Shown one piece after another: positions 24,981 to 32,624 of a stretch of DNA of 64,000 bases. The translations under genes and the position numbers were made by a program. Origin of the DNA: Prostheceraeus crozeri (lineage: Eukaryota > Platyhelminthes > Polycladida > Euryleptidae); assembly GCA_907163375.1 (NCBI GenBank), contig CAJQUW010001866.1, positions 1,178,001 through 1,242,000 on the forward strand. The letters are read 5' to 3'. The first letter of the stretch is position 1; each line of letters starts with the position of its first letter. Under the pieces are notes generated by a model that saw only the letters and a list, made by a program, of their open reading frames with translations, did no database searches and was not told the DNA's origin.

Positions 24981-25755
24981 ATGGTAAGTCGCTACTTTCC
25001 TCCCTCTCCTCCCTTGAACGTAAACTTAATACAATCTTTTCCATTTTCAGGCATCTACTCCATCTGCAGCGCTAGTAGGACAAAATGGCGGTCAAACGTT
25101 ACAAGGTTCGCTACGATCAGATCATCTACAACTGAGGCCAGTGGAAGAAACAACCAAGGTACATAATCCTACACCGCTACAGCGTAAATTTAAACAAGTT
25201 TTGCGTTATGACGATCATGGCGTAGTACTCCAAACGGGAATGCTCCCTTCCACGGATGTCAAGATAATGCACAATCAGTATGGGGACTACATACTGATCC
25301 CCGTGAGTCCGTACATTCGCCACCAACTTGATATTATTGAGGAGTACGTGACATTAAATATGGACATTCCTACTCCTCTTGCTCAAGAGTGGAAGGCGAG
25401 AGATGACAAGGATACTCCCTATAGAAAGATTTGGGATGGTAATCACATTTGCCTACCGGTATCACATTGGTGTATTTACTATAAGAAGGATGGAGATCAT
25501 TCAATACCCATCAGATGTGATGAGCTCGGAGAAGGTACTTGGGATATCCTTTTCAAAGTGAATGGGCTATATCATGGTCGACACAAGGATAATAAAATAG
25601 CCTCTCTCTCCATGCATATGGAATCCATCCTATATATTCCAAGACCACCCAACGTGGACGACATAATTGATCAAATCCTTAACAGCAGTGGTACGAAGCG
25701 CAAGTCGGAGAAGAATGCTGCCTCAAAACGCAAATCAAAGAAGGAGAATTACTAG
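24981..25755 (+). CDS. Leftmost Polinton gene, spliced start codon; function unknown
   Basis: Exon 1 contributes only the ATG (24981-24983), followed at once by a donor (GTAAGTCG). The acceptor CCATTTTCAG ends at 25050, giving a 67-nt intron, and the frame continues in phase 0 from 25051 to the stop at 25755, about 235 residues. The protein starts MASTPSAALVGQ, has a mixed alpha/beta central part (TWDILFKVNGLYHG) and ends in a Lys/Arg-rich tail (KRKSEKN..SKRKSKK), a likely nuclear signal. I recognise no family. Its place next to the TIR with its own TATA box and its nuclear tail fit an early or DNA-binding role, which is inference. The N terminus resembles that of the spliced polymerase (both MAST). 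Confidence 0.8.
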
Positions 25756-25789
25756 TCCTTTCCTAACTCTACCCTATGACAATTCGCTT

Positions 25790-25915
25790 ATGTGCTTTGA
25801 GTGTCGTAGTCGTGGTCTTATTAGATACATTTTACTTCTTCGTTGCCATCATATCATTTGTGTATTTTGTCGTGAAAAGCATCGATGTAATTCTTCATTT
25901 TGTAATATGTTATAG
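25790..25915 (+). CDS. Mini RING-like Cys/His protein (41 residues)
   Basis: From the ATG at 25790 the frame reads CFEC, then 13 residues later CHHIICVFC, then C..5..C (with a final Cys close by). This is the C-x2-C ... C-x-H-x2/3-C-x2-C ... layout of a RING-type zinc site in very short form. It could be a separate small protein or an exon. It lies between the first gene and the exonuclease-like gene in the compact left block. A larger membrane RING-like protein is encoded at 26996. Confidence 0.4.
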   Translation: MCFECRSRGLIRYILLLRCHHIICVFCREKHRCNSSFCNML

Positions 25916-25967
25916 AACGTTTCCTTAGATGTGTAAATTTCCGTTTTAGGCTTCTATCATCATTTTT

Positions 25968-26498
25968 ATGGATTGTGAGGGTGAACCTGTACAGGAGGTC
26001 AGTGCTATTGCTATGAACAATTGGACATATCAGATTGTCAGTGTCTATCATCAACATGCCAACTGCAATCCCAATGTTGATCAATGGGCGAGAAAACACA
26101 TTCATGGACTTCATCTGAAATATTTGCAAGACTATGGCTTTTCTTGTGAGAGTGCTCTTCTTATTGACTTTAAACGATGGTTAGCTGCTTTCAATGTTAT
26201 ACGCATCTTTTGTAATAATCCTGGTAAGGAGAGGAAAGTATTTCCCAATCTAATCATTGATGATATTTTGCTCCCACCTTGGGATAGTAGAGTGAATCAA
26301 CACTATCATGAAGTCACGAAACGTTTCAAAGATTTGTCTGTTCCTATTTTGTCTGTTCGTTGTAGTAGCTACATTCATAACCAATGCTTCTTTCCTCCTT
26401 ACCTCAGCACTGCCAAAGTCCTGTATGGTTATCATTGCTCGCTGTATGATAGTTACCAGCTGTATCTATTTTATCTCTTTCAAACCATTGATTTATAA
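25968..26498 (+). CDS. DEDD exonuclease-like protein (tentative)
   Basis: 176 residues from the ATG at 25968. The N terminus MDCEGEPVQEVSAI fits exonuclease motif I (D-x-E followed by Q-E), and the in-frame codons before it (from 25950) read ASIIIF, completing the expected beta strand. A splice acceptor, CCGTTTTAG, ends at 25949, so a spliced ATG upstream is possible. Later come an H-G-L (HIHGLHLKYL), a LLIDFKRWL segment and NNPGKE, plausible remaining motifs of a DEDDh fold. A processing or proofreading nuclease is inferred. Confidence is moderate because the fold was judged by eye. Confidence 0.5.
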   Translation: MDCEGEPVQEVSAIAMNNWTYQIVSVYHQHANCNPNVDQWARKHIHGLHLKYLQDYGFSCESALLIDFKRWLAAFNVIRIFCNNPGKERKVFPNLIIDDILLPPWDSRVNQHYHEVTKRFKDLSVPILSVRCSSYIHNQCFFPPYLSTAKVLYGYHCSLYDSYQLYLFYLFQTIDL

Positions 26499-26582
26499 TG
26501 CATGCTTGTTACCGTTATTCAATAAATGTTACTATGAGAAGAGTTGTTTTCATGCAATGGATGGGTTAGTTAAAGGGCGATC

Positions 26583-26993
26583 ATGTCTTTCTCAAACGAC
26601 TGCGGAACATTACATTTTCATAGGCAAAGTTTAAAAGGAGCTGTTCAAGATTATGTGATAAATTTTCATAAAGATCAGACCGACATCGAAGCAGTGGTCG
26701 ATGATGCTAGCACTCTATTTCTAGAGTTAATGAATACATTCTCTGATAGCATTGTCATGGCGCGATTAGTTGCGAAAATTAAGTTTAGTCATTTTGGAAA
26801 GGAAGAGGTGGAAAGTCGCTCTTTCCATTTTGCTTCTTATTCAATGGAAGTGGCAGATCACCCCCAAGAATTTTTTAAAAGACATATGATAAAAATTGCT
26901 GAACGTCTTAACGCATTCAACCATCATGGTAGCAGTCTAGTGATTGAAGCGATTTCAGATATTCACATTCAACTTTCCATAAAGAAAAATTGA
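26583..26993 (+). CDS. Stand-alone paralog of the Polinton PolB N-terminal domain
   Basis: 136 residues from ATG 26583. Its whole length aligns with residues about 112-235 of the element's own polymerase as read without splicing (numbered from the in-frame ATG at 40839): LKGAVQDYV with NLVRDYC, VAKIKF with LKYIKM, SFHFASYSMEV with QFHVPSSSATEV, KIAERLNAFNHHGSSLVIE with CLKSNVDKFNQRDSALIFD, and the final IHIQLSI with IFKISLL. So this is a duplicated single-domain form of the region just before the exonuclease part. It ends in the codon overlap with the next gene's leader (3 bp before ATG 26996). The role is unknown. Confidence 0.72.
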   Translation: MSFSNDCGTLHFHRQSLKGAVQDYVINFHKDQTDIEAVVDDASTLFLELMNTFSDSIVMARLVAKIKFSHFGKEEVESRSFHFASYSMEVADHPQEFFKRHMIKIAERLNAFNHHGSSLVIEAISDIHIQLSIKKN

Positions 26994-26995
26994 AA

Positions 26996-27295
26996 ATGCA
27001 GTGGTACTTGATTGTAGCACAACTGGTTTTCGAGCTATGTCTGCTCACTCTCGAAGTATATTCCTTCTGTACATGCGTCTATTATTTAGAAAAGGCTAGC
27101 AAATTCATATCTTCAAAAAGACTTGCTATAGACATCAGTAACGGCGAAACTATGTGCCGTGATGTATGTAAGCGAAAGGATGGAAATGAAAAGCGCATCT
27201 TCAAGAGATGTAAGCATGCTTTTTGTCAACGCTGTTTCATACGTAATTGCATTCAACTTTGCAAATGTAGCCACTGTGATATTGCTCATTTCTAG
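26996..27295 (+). CDS. Membrane-anchored RING-finger-like protein
   Basis: 99 residues from ATG 26996. Residues about 2-30 are hydrophobic (LIVAQLVFELCLLTLEVY) and can span a membrane. The C-terminal half is a C3HC4-type zinc site: CRDVC, 11 residues, CKHAFCQRC, then CIQLCKCSHC. RING domains recruit ubiquitin-conjugating enzymes, so a small membrane E3 ligase is a fair guess. It starts 3 bp after the stop of the previous gene. The function in the element is not known to me. Confidence 0.65.
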   Translation: MQWYLIVAQLVFELCLLTLEVYSFCTCVYYLEKASKFISSKRLAIDISNGETMCRDVCKRKDGNEKRIFKRCKHAFCQRCFIRNCIQLCKCSHCDIAHF

Positions 27296-27439
27296 TGTCA
27301 CTTATGTTGCAATAGTTAGTACCTATGCAAATGTGGTAAAGATAGGTTTTAGCAAAGACTAACACGGAAAATGGCAAAACGTAAAATGGCGAAACGTTAA
27401 AGTCAAAAGTTTTCTTCAGCCATTCAAGCTCTCCGACGA

Positions 27440-27727
27440 ATGAAAGCAAATCAGCGATACAATGCTATACGACATGCTAATGATAAATTCATCCGTGAAA
27501 TTATTTCTCATGTGAGGAAGTTGAGGACGAAGAAATTAGCGCCAAAACAACGAAAGTTACTTAAGCGATATGCTACGAAATTGCGTTTCATCTCCAATCC
27601 TAAAGTCACCCTTCAAAGAAAGAGGAAAACTCTAACACAAAAGGGCGGTTTCCTTTCAGCAGTACTTCCAATGATAGCTCCTGCCGTGGGCAACCTATTG
27701 GGTAATATCTTTGGCTCTAAGCGTTAA
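27440..27727 (+). CDS. Basic Polinton protein with GGFL hydrophobic tail
   Basis: 95 residues from ATG 27440. It is strongly basic (KLRTKKLAPKQRKLLKRY, QRKRKTL), followed by QKGGFLSAVLPMIAPAVG and a Gly/Leu-rich end. This basic-then-GGFL layout is common next to the ATPase in animal Polintons and resembles small adenovirus core or pX-like proteins. A DNA-binding or membrane-active virion component is likely by analogy. It lies 31 bp before the ATPase ATG. Confidence 0.7.
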   Translation: MKANQRYNAIRHANDKFIREIISHVRKLRTKKLAPKQRKLLKRYATKLRFISNPKVTLQRKRKTLTQKGGFLSAVLPMIAPAVGNLLGNIFGSKR

Positions 27728-27758
27728 TTATGCAAATGTTGAATCTCAAAGTAATAAA

Positions 27759-28376
27759 ATGGATTTCAGACTTCAATGTCATAAAGTTCTGACTGTATCA
27801 GGTCCATCTCATGCAGGTAAAACTGTTTTCACGCTGAATTTATTGGATAAAAGAAGGGAGTTGTTTAAGGAACCTATCAATCGAGTGATTTGGTGTTATG
27901 GTATTTATCAACCGTCGCTATTTTAGGAATTGCAAAGTCGCAACTTTATTCGACATGAAGGAATTATTCCAGTGGATAAACTTCAGTCTAATGATGTTGT
28001 TGTATTGGATGATTTATTAAAAGAAAGTAAGAATTCAAAAGATGTTACAGATATGTTCACTCGTGCAGCACATCATAAAAGGTGTTTTATCATCTATATC
28101 ACACAAAATTTGTTTCCTGATGGAAAAGAAGCTCGTACACGAAACCTGAATACACACTATTATGCTATTTTCAAGAATCCGCGAGATAAAAGTCAATTTG
28201 AAATTTTAGCGCGACAAGTTGCACCCAGAGGATCAAAAGCCTTAATTGAAATTTTTCAAGCAGCTACTGAAAAACCATACGGTTACTTATTCATTGACTT
28301 TACGCAAGAGTGTCCGGAAGAATTTAGATTTCGAAGTGATATTTTGAAAACTCCCATGATTATCTACAAACTATGA
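27759..28376 (+). CDS. FtsK/HerA-type DNA packaging ATPase, broken by one in-frame TAG
   Basis: From ATG 27759 the frame reads MDFRLQCHKVLTVSGPSHAGKT, with a Walker A (GPSHAGKT) at residues about 15-22. A TAG at 27924-27926 (codon 56) interrupts it, and the same frame then continues to 28376 with the Walker B (DVVVLDDLL) and the IYITQNLF sensor-like strand. No frameshift is present: the break is a single stop codon. The total of about 204 sense codons is near the usual size of Polinton packaging ATPases. The enzyme loads genomes into capsids. The stop means either a pseudogene, stop-codon readthrough or a sequencing change; the same kind of TAG occurs in both penton-like genes. Confidence 0.88.
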
Positions 28377-29065
28377 GTTCTTATTCTCGCATGATTGTTA
28401 TTCCTCAGGATGAATATGTACAATTGACTGCCATGCAGCAAGTAAAGCAACCTCTCGCAAATCAAATGTATAGGAAAGAAATAGATTATCAGCAAAATGT
28501 TCACATCAAAGATCCACATCGTGCTGTATTATTACAATCGGAAACTGTTGAGCAATTGAAAAACTTGAAGAATAAGATGCGTGACTCTGTATCGACTGCT
28601 ACACCTTTAGCATCTCGCGCACATGCCATATCTCTTTTCAACAGTATTGAACCCCATCTCAATGTAAATGATAGAGGAGAAATCATTACAGATGAAAATA
28701 AAGTGATTGATGCTTCACGTTGTGAAGACTTGATTCAGTATGCGACACGTAGAAAGCGCCGTCAGGGCTATGTTCCACCTGGTTGGTCATACTTTCTTAA
28801 ACTATTGAAAAAGCATAATGTGCCAAAATTTGCTTTAAATAATGAGACATTGAAAAAACTTGATTCAACAGTGGCTACTGCGCCAATGCTTCAGGCGATG
28901 AAAATGCCAACAAATTGGTTTAAGACGTCACCTTCTACATCCCCTCCCACACTCACTAAGCAAACAAGAGGAAGAACTCGACGTAGATCTACATCACCAC
29001 TAAAACTAGTAAAAGGAAAACGTAAAACAGCTCCTCCCAGGAAATACATGTTCTCAGACTATTAA
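28373..29065 (+). CDS. Conserved Polinton protein of unknown function (230 residues)
   Basis: The ATG at 28373 overlaps the ATPase stop (ATGA). The N terminus RMIVIPQDEYVQL, a middle segment with PHLNVNDRGEI and VPPGWSYFLKLLKKHNVP, and a basic Ser/Thr/Pro-rich tail (RGRTRRRSTSPLKL) recur, as I remember them, in Polinton proteins encoded near the ATPase and integrase. The role is unknown. The tail may bind DNA or act as a nuclear signal. Confidence 0.65.
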   Translation: MSSYSRMIVIPQDEYVQLTAMQQVKQPLANQMYRKEIDYQQNVHIKDPHRAVLLQSETVEQLKNLKNKMRDSVSTATPLASRAHAISLFNSIEPHLNVNDRGEIITDENKVIDASRCEDLIQYATRRKRRQGYVPPGWSYFLKLLKKHNVPKFALNNETLKKLDSTVATAPMLQAMKMPTNWFKTSPSTSPPTLTKQTRGRTRRRSTSPLKLVKGKRKTAPPRKYMFSDY

Positions 29066-29066
29066 T

Positions 29067-29282
29067 ATGAAGCAGATGTGTTGCTTGCCATGTAATGAGC
29101 CGCCAGAGGTGAATGTCTTTGTCACTTGCACTTGCTGCGCCAGCTCTCACAATGAAGCCCCTAAGCAATGTGAACACGATTGCAAAACCGCTAAAGCTAA
29201 ATGCTGCAGTTGTTGTAAATGTAGAAAGGCAAGAAAACAAAAGGATGAGAAGGAGAAAAAAGAGTCAGTCGTCATCGACTGA
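29067..29282 (+). CDS. Small Cys-rich protein (71 residues), overlaps integrase frame
   Basis: ATG 29067 follows the previous stop by 1 bp. It contains 14 Cys, in clusters (CCLPC, CTCCASS, CCSCCKCRK), and an acidic/basic tail. The frame overlaps the 5' end of the integrase frame, so only one of the two may be real here. Metal binding is a guess from composition. Confidence 0.4.
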   Translation: MKQMCCLPCNEPPEVNVFVTCTCCASSHNEAPKQCEHDCKTAKAKCCSCCKCRKARKQKDEKEKKESVVID

Positions 29283-30333
29283 ACGTTTGAAGTCAATCTA
29301 TTATGATGTAAAACATCCGGCAGGATTTGCATCTATCAAGAAATTATCAAAAGCGAGTGGTCTTCCACAATCACAAGTGAAACGATGGTTAAAGGGTCAG
29401 GCTACCTATACACTCCACAAACAAGCGAAAAAGAAGTACCGCACCCGCCATTATATTGTTCATGACATCGATGAACAGTGGCAAGCAGATTTGTGTGATG
29501 TTGCCTCCATTTCAAAACATAACTCGGGCAATAATTTTATTTTAACCGTCATTGATATTTTCTCGCGTTATGCGTGGGCTCAACCTTTAAAAACTAAAGA
29601 AGGAAAAGGAGTAGCAAAAGCATTCCAAACAATCTTTCGAGAAGTCCGCATTCCAAAAAGAATTCAGAGTGATCAAGGAAAAGAGTTTGAAAATCAGCAT
29701 GTGATAAGATTATTTGAGAGGCATGACATTGAGTTGTTTAGTGTAAAGAGGGCTTATAAAGCTGCACTCGTTGAACGTTTTAATCGCACATTAAAAAATC
29801 GCTTGTGGCGACATTTTACTGCCAACTTGACACAAAATTGGACAAAGGTTCTACAAGATACACTCCATGCCTACAATCACTCTATCCATCGTTCTATTGG
29901 ACTCAGACCAGTAGATGTAAATGCTGACAATGTAGATAAAGTGCGCGAATCATTCCAACGTAAACGCACTCATGTGAAAAGTGATGTGAAAATTGGTGAT
30001 AAAGTTTGTATCTCAAAACTGAAAAGTGTTTTTGCTAAAGGGTACCTTCCGAATTGGACAGAGGAGGTATTTACAGTATCAAGGATTAATCAAAAAGACT
30101 CTCCGACCACCTACAAGTTGAAAGATTACGATAATGAAGAAATTGAGGGCAGCTTTTACCGCGATGAGATTGAGGTAGTCACTGAAAGTGAAACATATTT
30201 GGTAGAGAAAATCATTCGATGTAAAAAACGGCAAGGTGAAGAATGGTGTCTTGTTAAATGGACTGGTTATCCTTCAAGTATGAACTCTTGGATGCGTTGT
30301 GCTGACATCTTTCACCTAAGTGATCGACAGTGA
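29245..30333 (+). CDS. Polinton integrase (DDE core plus chromodomain)
   Basis: Retroviral-type integrase that inserts the element and makes the 6-bp duplication. The frame is open from ATG 29113, but conservation starts near STERLKSIYYDVKHPAG, so ATG 29245 is preferred (363 residues). Numbered from 29113, catalytic acids are D126 (WQADLCD), D187 (IQSDQGKEF) and E221 (ALVERFNRTLK). A C-terminal chromodomain is clear: VEKIIRCKKRQGEEWCLVKW followed by TGYPSSMNSWM, with the aromatic cage residues in place. Such domains read methylated histones and may steer integration. No break is visible. Confidence 0.95.
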   Translation: MRRRKKSQSSSTERLKSIYYDVKHPAGFASIKKLSKASGLPQSQVKRWLKGQATYTLHKQAKKKYRTRHYIVHDIDEQWQADLCDVASISKHNSGNNFILTVIDIFSRYAWAQPLKTKEGKGVAKAFQTIFREVRIPKRIQSDQGKEFENQHVIRLFERHDIELFSVKRAYKAALVERFNRTLKNRLWRHFTANLTQNWTKVLQDTLHAYNHSIHRSIGLRPVDVNADNVDKVRESFQRKRTHVKSDVKIGDKVCISKLKSVFAKGYLPNWTEEVFTVSRINQKDSPTTYKLKDYDNEEIEGSFYRDEIEVVTESETYLVEKIIRCKKRQGEEWCLVKWTGYPSSMNSWMRCADIFHLSDRQ

Positions 30334-30374
30334 TTCATGCAAAGTTGTAACTAACAATGTTTAGGATTTGAGCT

Positions 30375-30824
30375 ATGAATCCAACTGCCTCATTTTATTC
30401 ACGACCCTCCTATGTAAGTGGTGGAGGACAAATTTACATCGGCGCTCGCCGCCAACGTGGAGGTAGCATACTTGGTGCACTGAAATCTGTTGTAGCACCT
30501 CTCATATCCAATGTCGGTAGATCTTTAAAACGAAATGTTTTAAGTAATGCCGTTGGCTTTGCTAGTGATGTTGCTAGTGATCTTTCCAGAGGTAGAAGTT
30601 TCAAGAGCATTTTGTTGAATCGTGGGAAGGAACGCGGTTTAAGAACATTGAAGCAGACCTTTGCTGGTGTTACTCAAGGAAAGAAATCACCTAAACGAAT
30701 GAATAAAGGAAGGAGGAAACATCGCGGAGCTGGTAAGGTGCGATTTTCAGTCAAAAGGCATTCACGCAAACGTCGCAGAGGCTCTAATCATTCATCAGGC
30801 GCTAAAAGACGTAAAAACGTGTAA
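30375..30824 (+). CDS. PX / adenovirus pVI-like minor virion protein
   Basis: 149 residues from ATG 30375. A Gly-rich N terminus with RRQRGGSILGALKSVVAPLI is followed by an amphipathic segment (KRNVLSNAVGFASDVASDL, SRGRSFKSIL) and a very basic C terminus (RRKHRGAGK, SRKRRRG, KRRKNV). This matches the Polinton PX protein, which resembles the membrane-lytic/cement protein pVI of adenoviruses. It lies directly upstream of the capsid gene. Role by analogy: an internal capsid protein, processed by the protease encoded at 32120. Confidence 0.75.
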   Translation: MNPTASFYSRPSYVSGGGQIYIGARRQRGGSILGALKSVVAPLISNVGRSLKRNVLSNAVGFASDVASDLSRGRSFKSILLNRGKERGLRTLKQTFAGVTQGKKSPKRMNKGRRKHRGAGKVRFSVKRHSRKRRRGSNHSSGAKRRKNV

Positions 30825-30839
30825 AACGTTTTAAAACAT

Positions 30840-32120
30840 GTGCTAACGTGTAAAACTTCTGGTTTTTGTTTGTTTGATCAACAAGCCATACAGACAGATA
30901 TTCTTAGTTCAAGTATTGTAGATTATCATCCTCGAACAGCTGAGAATGCTGGCCCCATTGAATTTGTTATTCCTGGTGGTAGTGATGACTACATAGATTT
31001 GAGTTATGCGATGGTTGATTTGAGGTTTAGAATTCAGCAAGCAGATGGAACTGCTATTGACGATACACATAAAGTTGGACTGAACAATTTACCATTGACT
31101 ACATTACTTCGTGATGTTTCTCTAACGATTGGAGAGCAGCAGGTGGAAGGTGGTCAAAGCGATTATCCCTATAAATCATATTTCAATCATGTATCACAGT
31201 TTCATCCAGCAGCACAAAAAAGTCATATGGAAGCCATGGGATGGTACAGAGATGAAGCAGGAAAATTTGATGTTGAAACAAACAGTGGCTTTGTAAAGCG
31301 ATCTGCTATGATTAAAGATAGTAGAGTAAGTCAGCTATATGGTCCGCTAAATTTAGACTTCTTTAGACAGTCAAAGTTTTTACTCTGTAATACCAGCATG
31401 CGACTCAAGCTGACATTGAATAAGCCTGAATTTGCGCTGAATGCATTTGCTAAAGTTGACAATTTTAGAATTCATGTGGAAGATATTGCACTTTACATTC
31501 GTCGAGTAGTACCGAATCCAAGTGTCATTAGAGGACATGCTGAAGGTCTTAACCGCCAAAATGCCATTTACCCCCTTCAGCATACAAAGCTTCTCACCTT
31601 TACAATTCCTAAAGATCAAAAGAGTTTCATGAAAGATGGCCTCTTTCCATCGGAAGCACCGAAGCTCCTCATGGTGGCAATGGTTGAAAATGACGCATTT
31701 AATGGTAATATAAAGAAGAATCCTTTCAATTTGAAACACAATCAGTTAAGTGAAATTGCTTTACGTGTAAATGGTGTGAGTCATCCTGGTCTACCCTACA
31801 AACCAGATTTTGCTGCGGATCAATTTATGCGCAGTTATGTTGATTTTATGGATGTCTTTGGCTTTTACAATACGGATGACACCAACGGACTGACTATGAA
31901 AGAGTTTAAGAGTGGATATACTATTTATGCATTTGATTTGACTGCTGACAGCAATATTAGTGCACCCTATCGTCAAGCGAACGTGCCTCATAATATTCGT
32001 TTGGATTTGACGTTCAAAAGAACACTACCTGAGACGATCAATGTATTAATTTATGCAGTCTTCGATTCAAACATTGAAATTACAAAGTATCGTGACGTGA
32101 TTCTTCGGTATAATCGTTAA
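30840..32120 (+). CDS. Major capsid protein (double jelly roll), no in-frame ATG
   Basis: About 425 residues. Landmarks of the Polinton hexon-like capsid protein are LFDQQAIQTDI, YHPRTAENAGPIEFVIPG, DYIDLSYAMVDLRFRI, LPLTTLLRDVSLTIGEQQV, a second barrel with NPFNLKHNQLSEIALRVNG and SGYTIYAFDLTAD, and a C-terminal YAVFDSNIEITKYRDVI. The frame opens with GTG at 30840; the nearest ATG (30838) is in another frame and stops after two codons, so the start is either non-AUG, from an unseen splice or lost. The stop overlaps the protease ATG (TAATG). Confidence 0.92.
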   Translation: MLTCKTSGFCLFDQQAIQTDILSSSIVDYHPRTAENAGPIEFVIPGGSDDYIDLSYAMVDLRFRIQQADGTAIDDTHKVGLNNLPLTTLLRDVSLTIGEQQVEGGQSDYPYKSYFNHVSQFHPAAQKSHMEAMGWYRDEAGKFDVETNSGFVKRSAMIKDSRVSQLYGPLNLDFFRQSKFLLCNTSMRLKLTLNKPEFALNAFAKVDNFRIHVEDIALYIRRVVPNPSVIRGHAEGLNRQNAIYPLQHTKLLTFTIPKDQKSFMKDGLFPSEAPKLLMVAMVENDAFNGNIKKNPFNLKHNQLSEIALRVNGVSHPGLPYKPDFAADQFMRSYVDFMDVFGFYNTDDTNGLTMKEFKSGYTIYAFDLTADSNISAPYRQANVPHNIRLDLTFKRTLPETINVLIYAVFDSNIEITKYRDVILRYNR

Positions 32121-32581
32121 TGAGTTGGTTGACTGCTGACGATATCAAGACTAAAGTGCAGCGTAATGCAGACGAAGCGACGTTGAAAGCTTTCGATAAT
32201 GTCTATTCACTCGATACCTTACCACCTGCAGTAAATCACTATCCCATCTTTATTGTGCTAAACACTCATTCTCAGAATTTAGGCGGTGAGCATTGGAAAG
32301 CGATCTTTATTGGAGAAGACCGACGTGGTGAACTATTTGACTCTCTTGCTCAACCTCCAAATATACCAACACAGCAGTGGTTGAGAAAACATACGCGTCA
32401 ATATCAGCGAAATGAACGCATACTACAACATCCACTTTCATCAACGTGTGGTGCTTTTGTACTGTACTTCATCTTAAAACGTTTACATGTATCTCGATTT
32501 GCATCTATTATTCAAAACTTTTCATGTAATCCATCCTCTAATGAAAAAATGATTTGTAAGTTCTATCATGATTTGAAATAA
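32120..32581 (+). CDS. Adenain-like cysteine protease (maturation protease)
   Basis: 153 residues; ATG 32120 overlaps the capsid stop by one base. The catalytic triad in the order of adenovirus protease is visible: H58 (GGEHWKAIF), D74 (ELFDSL) and C110 (SSTCGAFVLYFI), with a Gln-rich helix between. It would cleave minor virion proteins such as the PX-like protein. The stop TAA lies within the polyadenylation signal AATAAA. No break is seen. Confidence 0.93.
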   Translation: MSWLTADDIKTKVQRNADEATLKAFDNVYSLDTLPPAVNHYPIFIVLNTHSQNLGGEHWKAIFIGEDRRGELFDSLAQPPNIPTQQWLRKHTRQYQRNERILQHPLSSTCGAFVLYFILKRLHVSRFASIIQNFSCNPSSNEKMICKFYHDLK

Positions 32582-32624
32582 AAACATCATGTTGGAAAAA
32601 TTGTTTTTTATTTTACAATCCGCT
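32577..32624. terminator. Back-to-back polyadenylation signals at convergent ends
   Basis: The protease stop on + reads AAATAAAAA, and the TBP-like gene's stop on minus also reads AAATAAAAA. The two stop codons are 26 bp apart, so the transcripts from both sides must end within, or overlap through, this short spacer. Confidence 0.65.
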
